Source: Actinoplanes sandaracinus (GTDB lineage: Bacteria; Actinomycetota; Actinomycetes; Mycobacteriales; Micromonosporaceae). From it: 64,000 nucleotides of DNA. How positions within the stretch are numbered: position 1 is the stretch's first letter; each line of letters opens with the position of its first letter. Location of the stretch: positions 62,001 through 126,000 of the forward strand of contig NZ_JASCTH010000007.1 in NCBI RefSeq assembly GCF_030009775.1, read 5' to 3'. Shown piece after piece: positions 1-8,464 of this stretch. Under the pieces are notes generated by a model. It did no database searches and was not told where the DNA came from. It saw only the letters and a program-made list of their open reading frames with translations. The translations under genes and the position numbers were made by a program.

Positions 1-1
1 G

Positions 2-403
2 CCGCGCGAGGTCATGGACCTCACCGGCCCCGTCCTGGCCAGGGCGGGCAGCCACAACACCCCACCGCGGGCGGTACGGTCGTCCGGCATCGCACCGTGG
101 CGGCTCACCGTCACCGTTGACGAGTTGGCCGGCGCCGCGGCAGAGGCCGTTCACGAACTGCGGCGCCGCTGGGAGGGCGGCACCGTGGGCGTCGTCGCCC
201 CCGCTGCCCGTGTCGAGGAACTCCAGGCGGTGCTGACCGGTGTGCCGGTGCTGACCGCGACGCAGGCCAAGGGCCTGGAGTGGGATGCGACGCTGCTCAT
301 CGACCCGGACGGCATCGCCGCCGAACCGCGGGGCTGGAACGGGCTTTACGTCGCGCTCACCCGATGCACCCAGGAACTCGGCCGGCTCGTGCCGACCGGT
401 TGA
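2..403 (+). CDS. UvrD/HelD-like DNA helicase, C-terminal end (partial)
   Basis: This is the last 133 codons of a gene that begins before the window. The translated tail contains TATQAKGLEWDATLLI followed by GLYVALTRCTQELG. These match the motifs near the end of UvrD/Rep/HelD superfamily 1 helicases (the VHxxKGLEFD and YVAxTRA motifs of the 2B/2A region). HelD-type proteins in actinomycetes recycle RNA polymerase, while UvrD types unwind DNA, and the fragment cannot separate the two. The reading frame is open from the left edge to a TGA at 401-403. The following genes are on the opposite strand, so it is the last gene of its transcription unit. Confidence 0.75.
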   Translation, partial: PREVMDLTGPVLARAGSHNTPPRAVRSSGIAPWRLTVTVDELAGAAAEAVHELRRRWEGGTVGVVAPAARVEELQAVLTGVPVLTATQAKGLEWDATLLIDPDGIAAEPRGWNGLYVALTRCTQELGRLVPTG

Positions 404-410
404 TCAGTGG

Positions 411-587
411 TCAGTTGGGGTTGCGGGGCGGCCTGCGGGTCGTGACCGTGCGACGTCGCTGGACCTGTGGTGGCGCGGTTTCCGGGTTGTCGAAGGCGCC
501 GGGGCTGGAGAACACCACCGGCGGCACGGCCGCGCGCACGGCGGCATCGGACGTCGGGGATGAACGCTCGGGATCCGGGTTTTCCAT
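411..587 (-). CDS. small hypothetical protein, possibly leaderless
   Basis: A 58-codon frame starting MENPDPERSS and ending in a Pro/Arg-rich tail, with no recognised domain. It has no Shine-Dalgarno, but on the coding strand a TAGCGT box lies 6 nt before the ATG, the same box and spacing seen upstream of the aminotransferase gene at 29803. That fits a leaderless transcript. It is convergent with the helicase gene, leaving 7 bp between stops. Nothing else is visible between 404 and 692. It may be a chance frame in GC-rich DNA. Confidence 0.35.
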   Translation of the reverse strand: MENPDPERSSPTSDAAVRAAVPPVVFSSPGAFDNPETAPPQVQRRRTVTTRRPPRNPN

Positions 588-692
588 GCACACACGCTAG
601 CATCGAACGGTTGTTCTACGGGTCTCGCCCGACCGGACCAGGCTCCGGACCGCGCCTGATCCGCGTGCGGCGGCCGGTGGCCCGACAGCCGG

Positions 693-1049
693 TCAGCGGC
701 GGGCGAGCCGCCGTGACCCCGGCGCCCCGGCGCCGTAAGGCAGGCCGTAATGGGCGAACACGGCGGGCTCGTCGACGGCCGCGAGTTCGCCGTCGAGGTC
801 GATGCTGGGCGCCTCGCCGACCAGCTTCTTGTCGTACCGGACCCGGACCGCCTTGGGGGTGACGGTCGCCCCGGCGAGCGGCACGAAGACCAGCCGGTGC
901 CGGCCGATGAAACCGACCCGCACGGTGGCGAACACCGGTTCGTCGTTGACCGTGTCGACGTACACCGCCTCCAGGTCGCCGATCTTGCCGCCGTCGGGGT
1001 CGATGACGTTCTCGCCACGCCAGTCACGCAGGTTCTCAGCCGGGAACAT
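693..1049 (-). CDS. PRC-barrel domain protein
   Basis: A 118-residue protein. The N-terminal part (WRGENVIDPDGGKIGDLEAV, then VGFIGRHRLVFVPL) is the PRC-barrel fold, a small beta-barrel found in photosynthetic reaction centre H subunits, RimM and many actinobacterial stress proteins. The C-terminal half (residues 70-118) is less conserved and ends Arg-rich. The start at 1049 was preferred to upstream in-frame codons because AAGG lies about 8 nt upstream and the fold begins immediately after it. It is divergent from the small membrane protein at 1144. Its partner and exact role are unknown. Confidence 0.75.
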   Translation of the reverse strand: MFPAENLRDWRGENVIDPDGGKIGDLEAVYVDTVNDEPVFATVRVGFIGRHRLVFVPLAGATVTPKAVRVRYDKKLVGEAPSIDLDGELAAVDEPAVFAHYGLPYGAGAPGSRRLARR

Positions 1050-1143
1050 GTCATCGCCTTGCCCGGCAGGGATCGTTCGAAACGCGGTGGTTGACCGGTC
1101 AGCACACCGGGCATGCCCCACACATCAACGTAGGGAGCCCCTC

Positions 1144-1302
1144 ATGCGCGCACTTCTGGTAACCCTCGGCGTCGTCGCCGTCGTGCTCATCGTCCTCGGC
1201 CTGGTGGTCAAGGCGGTCAAGTGGCTGATCATTATCGGCCTCATCGCTCTGGCCGCCTCGCTCGTGCTGGGTGTCGTCAAGGGACGCCGGTCGCTGCGGT
1301 AG
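1144..1302 (+). CDS. small hydrophobic membrane protein
   Basis: A 52-residue protein that is almost entirely hydrophobic, with one or two membrane segments (residues 3-22 and 26-45) and a basic C-terminus ending KGRRSLR. An AGGGAG ribosome-binding site sits 7 nt before the ATG. No family could be named. Such proteins often accompany PRC-barrel or envelope-stress genes in actinomycetes, and it lies 94 bp from the PRC-barrel gene on the other strand. Confidence 0.65.
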   Translation: MRALLVTLGVVAVVLIVLGLVVKAVKWLIIIGLIALAASLVLGVVKGRRSLR

Positions 1303-1380
1303 GCGACGCCGCCGCCCCCGGCGGGAGGTTCCACCGCGAGGTCGGGGTTGCCGCACCGGCCGCCGGGGTAGCCGGAGGCC

Positions 1381-2601
1381 GTGTCAGCAGACCAGGAAGA
1401 CCTCGACCGGCTCGACCGGGAGGACGAGGAGGAACGCGATCTCGTCCGCCCGCCCGACGTCAACCAGGAGTCGAACCGCTCCGCCACCCGGCTGGAACTC
1501 TTCTTCGACCTGGCGTTCGTGCTGTTCGTCGCCGGGTGCGCGGACGTGCTGTCGAAGAACGAGACGGTCACCGGCGGGCTGAAGTTCGCCGCGGTGCTCG
1601 CCGTCGGGTGGTGGGCGTGGGCCAGCACCACGCTGTACGCGAACCGGTTCGACACCGACGACGCGATCTTCCGGCTGCTCACCCTCACCGGCATGGGCGG
1701 CGTGATCGTGATGGCGGCGTCGGCCGACCAGGTCACCGGCCCGGCCGGGAAGTGGTTCGCGCTGGGCTACGTCACGCTGCGGATCGTCCTGATCCTGGGC
1801 TACCTGCGGGTCTGGCGGAACCTGCCGGACACCCGGGCGGGGGTCCGGCCGTACCTGATCGGCCACACCGCGGGCGCGGTGTTGTGGCTGGCCTCGCTGA
1901 CGGTGGAGGGGCCCGGCCGCTACGCCCTGTGGGCCGCCGGCGTCCTGGTGGACCTGCTCGGCCCCACCCTGGCCGCCCGGGTGCCGGACGCCCCGCCGCT
2001 GCACATGGAGCACCTGCCGGAGCGGTTCGGCCTGTTCGTGATCCTGCTGCTCGGCGAGGCGGTCGCCGGCACCGTGCACGGGCTGCACGACGGCGCGTGG
2101 TCGGCCGGTGTCGTGACCACGGCGCTCCCCGCGTTCCTGCTCGCCGCCGCCCTCTGGTGGTCCTACTTCGACCTCTCCGGCGGAGCGGCGAAACGCCGTC
2201 TGGTCCAGGAGGGCGGGGAACACACCCGCCAGGGCGTGCACGACTTCTACGTGTACGCCCACCTGCCGGTCGCGATCAGTCTCGCCGCCGTGGCGGTCGG
2301 CCTGGAGCATGCCATCGCGCACGGCTCGGACGGTCACCTCAGCCCCGGCACCCGGGGGGTGCTCGGCGCGGGCCTGGCGGGCTATCTGCTCAGCGCGGCC
2401 GTGATCCAGAGCGTGCTGACCCACCGGTACCGGGCCGCACTGATCTGGCCGGGGCTCGGCGTCCCCGCGATCATCGTGATCATGGTGCTGGACCTGGCGG
2501 CGCCGGTGCTGGTCGGGCTCTGCGCGGCGGTCGTGATCGCCGGCGTCGTGACCGGCATCCGCCAGCACCGGCACGGCGAGATCCGGGTCGCGAAGGTGTG
2601 A
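1381..2601 (+). CDS. low temperature requirement protein A (LtrA)-like membrane protein
   Basis: A 406-residue polytopic membrane protein. After an acidic N-terminus it shows the family signature RLELFFDLAFVLFVAG at about residues 38-53, followed by roughly ten hydrophobic segments. The second half contains HLPERFGLFVILLLGEAVAG, the other conserved LtrA block. LtrA was first linked to growth of Listeria at low temperature, and its biochemical activity remains unknown. The GTG start is preceded at close range by GGAGG. It has the usual family length (about 380-420). Confidence 0.85.
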   Translation: MSADQEDLDRLDREDEEERDLVRPPDVNQESNRSATRLELFFDLAFVLFVAGCADVLSKNETVTGGLKFAAVLAVGWWAWASTTLYANRFDTDDAIFRLLTLTGMGGVIVMAASADQVTGPAGKWFALGYVTLRIVLILGYLRVWRNLPDTRAGVRPYLIGHTAGAVLWLASLTVEGPGRYALWAAGVLVDLLGPTLAARVPDAPPLHMEHLPERFGLFVILLLGEAVAGTVHGLHDGAWSAGVVTTALPAFLLAAALWWSYFDLSGGAAKRRLVQEGGEHTRQGVHDFYVYAHLPVAISLAAVAVGLEHAIAHGSDGHLSPGTRGVLGAGLAGYLLSAAVIQSVLTHRYRAALIWPGLGVPAIIVIMVLDLAAPVLVGLCAAVVIAGVVTGIRQHRHGEIRVAKV

Positions 2602-2638
2602 CGCATGATGATCCGTCGGGCGGGGTAGGTGTCGCCGT

Positions 2639-2875
2639 GTGACCCACATCGACGATCTCGGGCGGCGCACCGCGTCGGCCATGCGCGACACCGCGGACCA
2701 GTTGGAGACGGTCGAGGCCCGGCTGCACCAGAGCGCGGAGGAGTCGCCCGACCCCGAGACCGGGGCCCGGCTGCACGAGCTGGGCGATGAGGTCACCGCC
2801 CAGGCGAAGGACGTGGAGCGGCGCGCCGGGCTCCTGGCCGAGCCGGAGGCGCCGCAGCGGCCGGATCCCGCCTGA
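2639..2875 (+). CDS. hypothetical small charged protein
   Basis: A 78-residue acidic, helix-rich protein beginning MTHIDDLGRRTASAMRDTAD and ending in a Pro-rich tail. The regular spacing of Leu/Ala and charged residues suggests a short coiled coil. The GTG start lies 37 bp after the LtrA-like gene and 41 bp before the CDGSH gene on the same strand, so a shared transcript is likely. No function can be assigned. Confidence 0.5.
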   Translation: MTHIDDLGRRTASAMRDTADQLETVEARLHQSAEESPDPETGARLHELGDEVTAQAKDVERRAGLLAEPEAPQRPDPA

Positions 2876-2916
2876 GCCCGGGTTTCGGCCGGTGCCGTGC
2901 GGGCATCCCCGACCGC

Positions 2917-3198
2917 ATGACCGTCGATGATCAGGAGCAGGGCGCCAGCGTGGTCGTGTACGAGAACGGCCCTCTACTGCTGCGCGGCAGCTTCACGTTG
3001 CGGACGCCGGACGGCGAGACGATCGACCCGGGCCGCACCACGGTGGCGTTGTGCCGCTGCGGACGATCGGCGATCAAACCCTTCTGCGACGGTACGCACA
3101 AGGCCGTCAAGTTCCGGGCGGGAGTGGACCGGGAGACGCCCGCGCCCCGCTCGGCCGACGCCGGGCAGGAGGCCGTCCCCCACCCGAAGTCGACGTGA
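2917..3198 (+). CDS. CDGSH iron-sulfur domain protein
   Basis: A 93-residue protein carrying CRCGRSAIKPFCDGTH at about residues 46-61. This fits the C-x-C-x2-S-x3-P-x-C-D-G-[ST]-H pattern, whose three cysteines and one histidine bind a redox-active 2Fe-2S cluster as in mitoNEET and bacterial homologues. The protein has no membrane anchor, so it should be cytoplasmic. The C-terminal 25 residues are Pro/Ala-rich and probably disordered. It sits between the small charged protein and the VIT1-like transporter, so a link to iron handling is possible but not shown. Confidence 0.88.
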   Translation: MTVDDQEQGASVVVYENGPLLLRGSFTLRTPDGETIDPGRTTVALCRCGRSAIKPFCDGTHKAVKFRAGVDRETPAPRSADAGQEAVPHPKST

Positions 3199-3217
3199 TC
3201 CCGCGCACGGGAGCACG

Positions 3218-3931
3218 ATGGCGTCCGTGACGCATCCCGGGGAACCGCACACCGACGACCTGTCCGGACTGCTGAACCGGCTCCGGGCCGGCGTGCTGGG
3301 CGCCAACGACGGCATCGTCTCGACGGCGGGCCTGGTCGTCGGGGTGGCCGGCACCACCCTGGCCACCGGCCCGATCGCCACCGCCGGAGTCGCCGGCATG
3401 GTGGCCGGCGCGGTGTCCATGGCGCTGGGCGAGTACGTCTCGGTGAGCAGCCAGCGTGACACCGAACGGGCGCTGCTGGCCACCGAGCGCACCGAGCTGG
3501 CCGACTTCCCCGATCAGGAACTCGACGAGCTGACCGCGTTGTACGTGGCCAAGGGTCTGACCCCGGCGACCGCCCGCCGGGTGGCCGAGGAGCTGACGGC
3601 GAAGGACGCGTTCGCCGCCCACGCGGACGCCGAGCTGCACATCGACCCGGAGGCGCTGGCCAGCCCGTGGCAGGCCGCCGGCGCCTCGGCGGCCGCGTTC
3701 ACCCTCGGATCGCTGCTGCCGCTGACCGCGATCCTGCTGCCGCCCCCGCATCTGCGGGTGGCCGTCACGTTCGCGGTGGTCGTTCTCGCCCTGGCCGTGA
3801 CCGGCGCGGTCAGCGCGCGGCTCGGGCGCTCGCCGGCCGGGCGTGCGGTCGCCCGCCTGGTGGGCGGCGGCGCGGTGGCGATGGCCGTCACCTTCGGCCT
3901 CGGGCGGCTGGTCGGCGCCGCCGTGGGCTGA
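3218..3931 (+). CDS. VIT1/CCC1 family transporter
   Basis: A 237-residue membrane protein. It contains GVLGANDGIVSTAGLVVGVAG and MALGEYVSVSSQRDTE in the first half, which are the hallmark transmembrane-1 and transmembrane-2 regions of the VIT1/CCC1 family (vacuolar iron and manganese transporters and bacterial relatives). A soluble helical domain (residues 80-150) rich in Glu and Asp follows, then three more membrane helices. The ATG was chosen because a GGGAG site precedes it by 4-5 nt. Fe2+/Mn2+ export or storage is the likely role from family knowledge. It lies next to a Fe-S protein gene. Confidence 0.85.
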   Translation: MASVTHPGEPHTDDLSGLLNRLRAGVLGANDGIVSTAGLVVGVAGTTLATGPIATAGVAGMVAGAVSMALGEYVSVSSQRDTERALLATERTELADFPDQELDELTALYVAKGLTPATARRVAEELTAKDAFAAHADAELHIDPEALASPWQAAGASAAAFTLGSLLPLTAILLPPPHLRVAVTFAVVVLALAVTGAVSARLGRSPAGRAVARLVGGGAVAMAVTFGLGRLVGAAVG

Positions 3932-4048
3932 GCGACGCCCATCACATTCCCACTAAATCGGCCGTTTCGGTTCAGCACTGGCAATAACTTGGCGAACGGA
4001 TACCGGGTCGACATTCGGCCTTCCGTTCCTGAGAGAGAAAGCCACGCC

Positions 4049-5395
4049 TTGCCCCAGCTGCTCGTCGCCTCCGTCAACCCGATCACCGTCGTCGCCACGG
4101 GCCTCGCGCTCTGCGCGCTGGCCGCGACGCTGCTGAGCCGCAAGGTCCGGCCCGCCGTGGAGGCCGCCTTCCGGGCGGTCGTCGCCCGGCTGCGGCCGCA
4201 CCTCCCGGCCCCGCTGCGCCGGGTGGCACGCCGTTATCGCGACCGGGTCGAGCCGGCCACCGCCCGGTCGGTGGTTATCACCGGGATCGCCGCCGGGATC
4301 GCCTGGTCGGCGGCCGAGACGCTGCACCTGTCCGGCTCGATCATCGCGGCGATCTCCGCGACCCTGTCGGTGCAGCTGAGCTCGCACGCCTCGATGCGGG
4401 AGGGCGCGCAGCGCCTGGTCGGCACCCTCGCCGGGCTGGCTCTCACGGTCGTCGCGTGGGGCGCGTTCGGCCTGAACCCGCTGTCCATCGCGATGATCGC
4501 GGGCTGCGGCCTGGCCGCCGGCCGGCTGCTGCGCCTCGGGGACGCCGCCGTGACGGTCCCGGCGACCTCGCTCGGCATCATCGTCGCCGGCAGCGCCGTC
4601 ACCGAAGCCTTCGTGTGGGAGCGCATCGCGGCGACCGCCCTCGGCATCGTCGTCGGCGCGATCCTGTCGCCGCTGGTCGGCGGGATGACGCCGCTGGAGC
4701 GGGCCCGGGTCCGGCTGGCGGACCTGTCCGGCGAGATCGCCCGCCTGCTCGGCCACCTCGGCGCCGGGGTGTGCGGCGGTTACACCCGCGACCAGGCCGC
4801 CGAGTGGCTGGCCCGGTCCCGCGAACTCGGCGAGAACCTGGAGGACGCGGTCACCGCGGTCGACGACCTGACCCGGCAGGCCCGGTGGTCGCTGACGACC
4901 CCGCTCACCCGGGTGACGCCGATGCACCAGACCCTGCGCGCCCTCGAGCACGGTGTGCACCAGGTCAACTCGGTGGCCCGGTCGATGTTCGACGCCACCG
5001 CGACCCCGCAGGCGGCCGGCGTGCCGCGGCAGATCGGCCAGGTCCTCTCCAAGGCGGCGGAGGCGTTCGCCGCGCACGCCACGCTGGTCGCCGACCATCA
5101 CGCCGACTCCACCCGGGACGCCAGCAACCTGCACGAGCTGCTCGACGGTCTGCGCGAGGCCCGGCAGCGGACTCTGCGCAAGGTCCGCACCGAGGTCGAC
5201 GACACCGGTGTGCTGGTGCTCACCGGCTCGATCATCACCGACATCGACCGGATGGCCGGCTCCCTGGAACGCTCCGCGCCCGCGCTGACCGTCGGCGTGC
5301 GCGAGCCCGGCCCCGGCATTCCCGCGGTCTCCGAGATCCTGCCCGCCGTGCGTCTCATCTGGGAGAAGAAGGTGACCGCCCGCACCGGCCGCTGA
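4049..5395 (+). CDS. aromatic acid exporter-like (FUSC/ArAE family) membrane protein
   Basis: A protein of about 448 residues with an N-terminal membrane half and a long soluble helical C-terminal half. After one anchoring helix, residues 70-200 form several hydrophobic segments with the FUSC-like block SIIAAISATLSVQLSSHASM and a GxxAGRLLRLG loop. Residues 230-430 are cytoplasmic and helical. The family exports aromatic acids (AaeB, YhfK type), but the substrate is unknown here. The TTG at 4049 follows GAGAGAGAAA; another in-frame TTG at 3989 would add 20 residues but has no ribosome-binding site. Confidence 0.75.
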   Translation: MPQLLVASVNPITVVATGLALCALAATLLSRKVRPAVEAAFRAVVARLRPHLPAPLRRVARRYRDRVEPATARSVVITGIAAGIAWSAAETLHLSGSIIAAISATLSVQLSSHASMREGAQRLVGTLAGLALTVVAWGAFGLNPLSIAMIAGCGLAAGRLLRLGDAAVTVPATSLGIIVAGSAVTEAFVWERIAATALGIVVGAILSPLVGGMTPLERARVRLADLSGEIARLLGHLGAGVCGGYTRDQAAEWLARSRELGENLEDAVTAVDDLTRQARWSLTTPLTRVTPMHQTLRALEHGVHQVNSVARSMFDATATPQAAGVPRQIGQVLSKAAEAFAAHATLVADHHADSTRDASNLHELLDGLREARQRTLRKVRTEVDDTGVLVLTGSIITDIDRMAGSLERSAPALTVGVREPGPGIPAVSEILPAVRLIWEKKVTARTGR

Positions 5396-5520
5396 CGCTC
5401 GCGCCACTCTTCGCGTTCACTGCGTGACGACTCCAACACGGAGAGCACTGTCGCGCATCGATCGCGACCGATAGGCTCCTCGACATCGAGATCAGTAGAT
5501 GTCAATGGGGGGCCCAGGCA

Positions 5521-8352
5521 TTGAACATTTTCAGTAGGACCAGTCTCCGGCGCGCGGTGACGGTGGCCGCGATCGGCGCCACCGTCACCGCACTCGCGAC
5601 ACCCGGCGCGAACGCGAAAGCACCCGACGATCCCACCGCCCGCGCATACTCTCAGATCGCCGCGCTCCAGCAGCTCAAGCAGTCGTTGACCCCGGCCGAG
5701 CGCAAGCTCGACAGCCGGCTCGCCGTCGAACTGCGCAAGCGCGGCGGCCAGGTCGCGGCGAACACCCTGCCGCAACTCGGCACCGGCGTCGAGGTGTCCA
5801 AGTCGGGCACCACCGAGGTCGAGGTGCACGCCGAGAAGGTCGGCGACGAGCTGATCTCCCGGCTTCGCGCGATCGGCGCGGGGATCCGCTTCCCGTCGGC
5901 GGCGACCGGAACCGTCCTCGTCGAGGCGCCGCTCACCGCCCTGCCGGAGATCGCCGGCTGGAAGGACGTGACCAGCGTCAACCTCAAACACGGCCTGATC
6001 AGCGCCCGGCAGACCGACCCGAACGCCAAGAAGACGGACGAGTCGAAACAGACGAAGGCGGCCCGCATCGAGACCGCCGTCCGCGCGGCCCAGGCCGCAC
6101 CGAAGGTCGCCGCCGCCCCGCAGGGAGCGGTGGTCTCCGAGGGCGACCGTACGCACGCCGCCGACACCGCCCGCACCAGGTACAAGGTGACCGGAACCGG
6201 CGTCAAGGTCTGCGCGCTGTCCGACGGCGTGGACTCGCTCGCCGCCTCCAAGGCGTCCGGCGACCTGCCGGCCGACCTCGACGTGCTGCCCGGCCAGGAG
6301 GGCTCCGGCGACGAGGGCACCGCGATGCTGGAGATCATCCACGACCTGGTGCCGAACGCGAAGCTCGGCTTCGCGACCGCGTTCACCAGCGAGGCCAGTT
6401 TCGCCGACAACATCCGCGCGCTGCGCTTCACCGCCGGCTGCGACATCATCGTCGACGACGTCGTCTACTACCACGAGAGCCCCTTCCAGGACGGGCTTCC
6501 GGCGCGGGCGGTCAACGACGTCACCGCCGACGGGGCCTACTACTTCAGTTCCGCCGGCAACGAGGGCAACACCCTCGACGGGACCTCCGGCAACTGGGAG
6601 GGCGACTTCGCCGACTCGGGCCGCGGGATCGGCAAGTTCGCCGGCGCCGCGCACGACTTCGACCCGGGCACGGGCGTGCAGGAGTTCAACCCGCTGTCGC
6701 CGAACAGCGCCGGCCAGGTCACCACACTGTGGTGGGCGGACGCGCTGGAGGCCTCGGCCAACGACTACGACCTGTACGTGCTGAACTCGCTCGGCAACGT
6801 CACGTCGTTCTCGCAGGACGTGCAGAACGGTGACGACGATCCGTTCGAGATCCTCCGGACCGGCGCCGGTGCCGGGCAGCGGCTCGCCGTCGTCAAGTTC
6901 TCCGGCGAGGCACGGTACTTCCAGCTCAGCGCGTTCCGCGGCCGTTTCGCCGACTCCACCGACGGGCTCAAGGGCTTCTCCACTCCGGGCGTGACCCGCG
7001 GGCACAACTCGGCCGTCGGCGCGTTCTCGGTCGCCGCGACCCCGGCGAAGGACCCGCTGCCGTTCGCCCTGGAGACCGGTGACCCGGCGAACCCGGCCGG
7101 GCCGTACCCGAACGTGCACACCCGCCAGTCGAAACCGGAACGGTTCACCTCCGACGGGCCACGCCGTGTCTTCTTCAACGCCGACGGCACCCCGATCACG
7201 CCGGGCGACTTCACCTCGACCGGCGGCGCCGTGCGGGCCAAGCCGCAGATCACCGCCGCGGACGGCGTGGCGACCTCGGTCGCCGACTTCGCGCCGTTCT
7301 TCGGCACCTCGGCGGCGGCGCCGCACGCCGCCGCGATCGCCGCGCTGGCGCTGTCCGGCAACCCGGGCCTCAGCAACGACGAGATCCGGACGGCGTTGCA
7401 GGGCACCGCCCTCGACCTCGCCCCGGCCGGCTCCGACAACCGCACCGGGCACGGCGTCATCCGCGCCGACCTGCTGCTGCGCAACACCGGGGCGACACCC
7501 CAGCCGCTGGTACGGGCGGGCACCCCCACGGTCACCCCGACCACCGGCGACGGCGACGCCTTCCTCGAGCCCGGCGAGCAGGCGAAGGTCACCGTTCCGG
7601 CGGAGAACATCGGCGACGGCACGGCCACCGGCGTCAACGTGGTGCTCGACCCGGACCACCCGGGAGCCACGGTCACCCCGCGTGCCCGGTCCTACGGCAA
7701 CCTCGCCGCGGGCGCGTCCAAGTCGCGGGACTACACCGTCAAGCTGGCCGCCGACTACCCGCTCGGCCGGCCGGTCACGCTGAAGGCACGGGTCACGTTC
7801 GCCGGCACCCTCTCCCCCACCACCGGCAGCCTGCTGGTGGCGACCGGGCAGCCGTCGGCCACGGTCCGGGACTTCGCCTACACCGGCGCGCCCGTGCCGA
7901 TCCCGGACAACGACCCGACCGGCGCCTCGGTCACGGTCGACGTCAGCGGCGTCGGCTTCGCCTCCGGGATCACCTTCTCCATCGACGGTACGGCCTGCTC
8001 CACCGACACCGCGTCGGCGACGGTGGGCCTCGACCACACCTGGGTCGGTGACCTGGTCGCCACGCTGACCGGGCCGGGTGGCCGCACGGCGACCCTGTTC
8101 GCCCGCGACGGCGCCGGCGGCAACAACCTGTGCCAGGTCGTGTTCGACGACGCGGCCACCACGGCGTTCGCGTCGGTGACGTCGAGCAACGCGCCGTACA
8201 CCGGCACCTGGCGGCCGGACGACCCGCTGGCGCCGTTCCGGGCCTCCTCGGCCGACGGCACGTGGACGTTCACCGTCGCCGACCGGGCGGGTAGCGACAC
8301 CGGTTCGATCCGGGCGTTCTCGCTGCACGTCACCGGTTTCGAGCCGGCGTGA
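5521..8352 (+). CDS. secreted subtilase-fold serine peptidase with P/Homo B domain
   Basis: A 943-residue secreted protein. Residues 1-32 are a signal peptide (RR then a hydrophobic stretch, ending AxA). Residues 40-200 are a probable propeptide. The peptidase domain runs from about residue 220 to 650, with Asp235 in the LSDGVD block, Asn347 in SSAGNEG (oxyanion hole) and Ser597 in FFGTSAAAPHAAA. The position of the usual subtilisin His (HGT) is Glu265 in DEGTAMLE, which is the Glu-for-His variant seen in subtilases grouped near the S53 sedolisins. Residues 690-775 resemble a CARDB-like beta domain and residues 785-943 a proprotein-convertase P domain. The TTG start follows GGGGGG. A strong terminator follows the gene. 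Confidence 0.85.
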   Translation: MNIFSRTSLRRAVTVAAIGATVTALATPGANAKAPDDPTARAYSQIAALQQLKQSLTPAERKLDSRLAVELRKRGGQVAANTLPQLGTGVEVSKSGTTEVEVHAEKVGDELISRLRAIGAGIRFPSAATGTVLVEAPLTALPEIAGWKDVTSVNLKHGLISARQTDPNAKKTDESKQTKAARIETAVRAAQAAPKVAAAPQGAVVSEGDRTHAADTARTRYKVTGTGVKVCALSDGVDSLAASKASGDLPADLDVLPGQEGSGDEGTAMLEIIHDLVPNAKLGFATAFTSEASFADNIRALRFTAGCDIIVDDVVYYHESPFQDGLPARAVNDVTADGAYYFSSAGNEGNTLDGTSGNWEGDFADSGRGIGKFAGAAHDFDPGTGVQEFNPLSPNSAGQVTTLWWADALEASANDYDLYVLNSLGNVTSFSQDVQNGDDDPFEILRTGAGAGQRLAVVKFSGEARYFQLSAFRGRFADSTDGLKGFSTPGVTRGHNSAVGAFSVAATPAKDPLPFALETGDPANPAGPYPNVHTRQSKPERFTSDGPRRVFFNADGTPITPGDFTSTGGAVRAKPQITAADGVATSVADFAPFFGTSAAAPHAAAIAALALSGNPGLSNDEIRTALQGTALDLAPAGSDNRTGHGVIRADLLLRNTGATPQPLVRAGTPTVTPTTGDGDAFLEPGEQAKVTVPAENIGDGTATGVNVVLDPDHPGATVTPRARSYGNLAAGASKSRDYTVKLAADYPLGRPVTLKARVTFAGTLSPTTGSLLVATGQPSATVRDFAYTGAPVPIPDNDPTGASVTVDVSGVGFASGITFSIDGTACSTDTASATVGLDHTWVGDLVATLTGPGGRTATLFARDGAGGNNLCQVVFDDAATTAFASVTSSNAPYTGTWRPDDPLAPFRASSADGTWTFTVADRAGSDTGSIRAFSLHVTGFEPA

Positions 8353-8354
8353 CC

Positions 8355-8395
8355 GATGCCGTCCGGGCGCGTCCACGGCGCGCCCGGACGGCATC
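8355..8395 (+). terminator. intrinsic terminator after the subtilase gene
   Basis: A perfect 17-bp inverted repeat (arms 8355-8371 and 8379-8395) with a 7-nt loop begins 2 nt after the stop codon. It lacks a T-tract, as is usual in high-GC actinomycetes, and can serve the convergent oxidoreductase gene as well. Confidence 0.8.
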
Positions 8396-8400
8396 CACAC

Positions 8401-8464
8401 CCAGCAGGGCCGGACAGCGTCTCAGCCATCACCCAGCAGGGCCGGACAGCGTCTCAGCCATCAC
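8401..8464. repeat. 32-bp tandem duplication over the 3' end of the oxidoreductase gene
   Basis: Two exact 32-bp copies (8401-8432 and 8433-8464) followed by 10 bp of a third. Each copy contains the sequence that encodes the last codons and TGA stop of the minus-strand FAD oxidoreductase gene, so the stop region is repeated just beyond the gene end. The copies are identical, which suggests a recent duplication. Confidence 0.9.

Noticed and set aside
1221-2642. 473-codon frame overlapping the LtrA-like gene
   Set aside because: Arg/Pro/Gly-rich shadow; the LtrA frame carries conserved membrane motifs.
3989-4048. Upstream TTG as start of the aromatic acid exporter-like gene
   Set aside because: No ribosome-binding site; the 20 added residues are not hydrophobic or conserved, and TTG 4049 follows a purine-rich GAGAGAGAAA.
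5098-8400. 1100-codon open frame on the minus strand opposite the subtilase gene
   Set aside because: It is Arg/Gly/Val-rich with no domain, and the plus-strand frame has a signal peptide, catalytic motifs and normal codon use. Long antisense frames are expected at this GC content.
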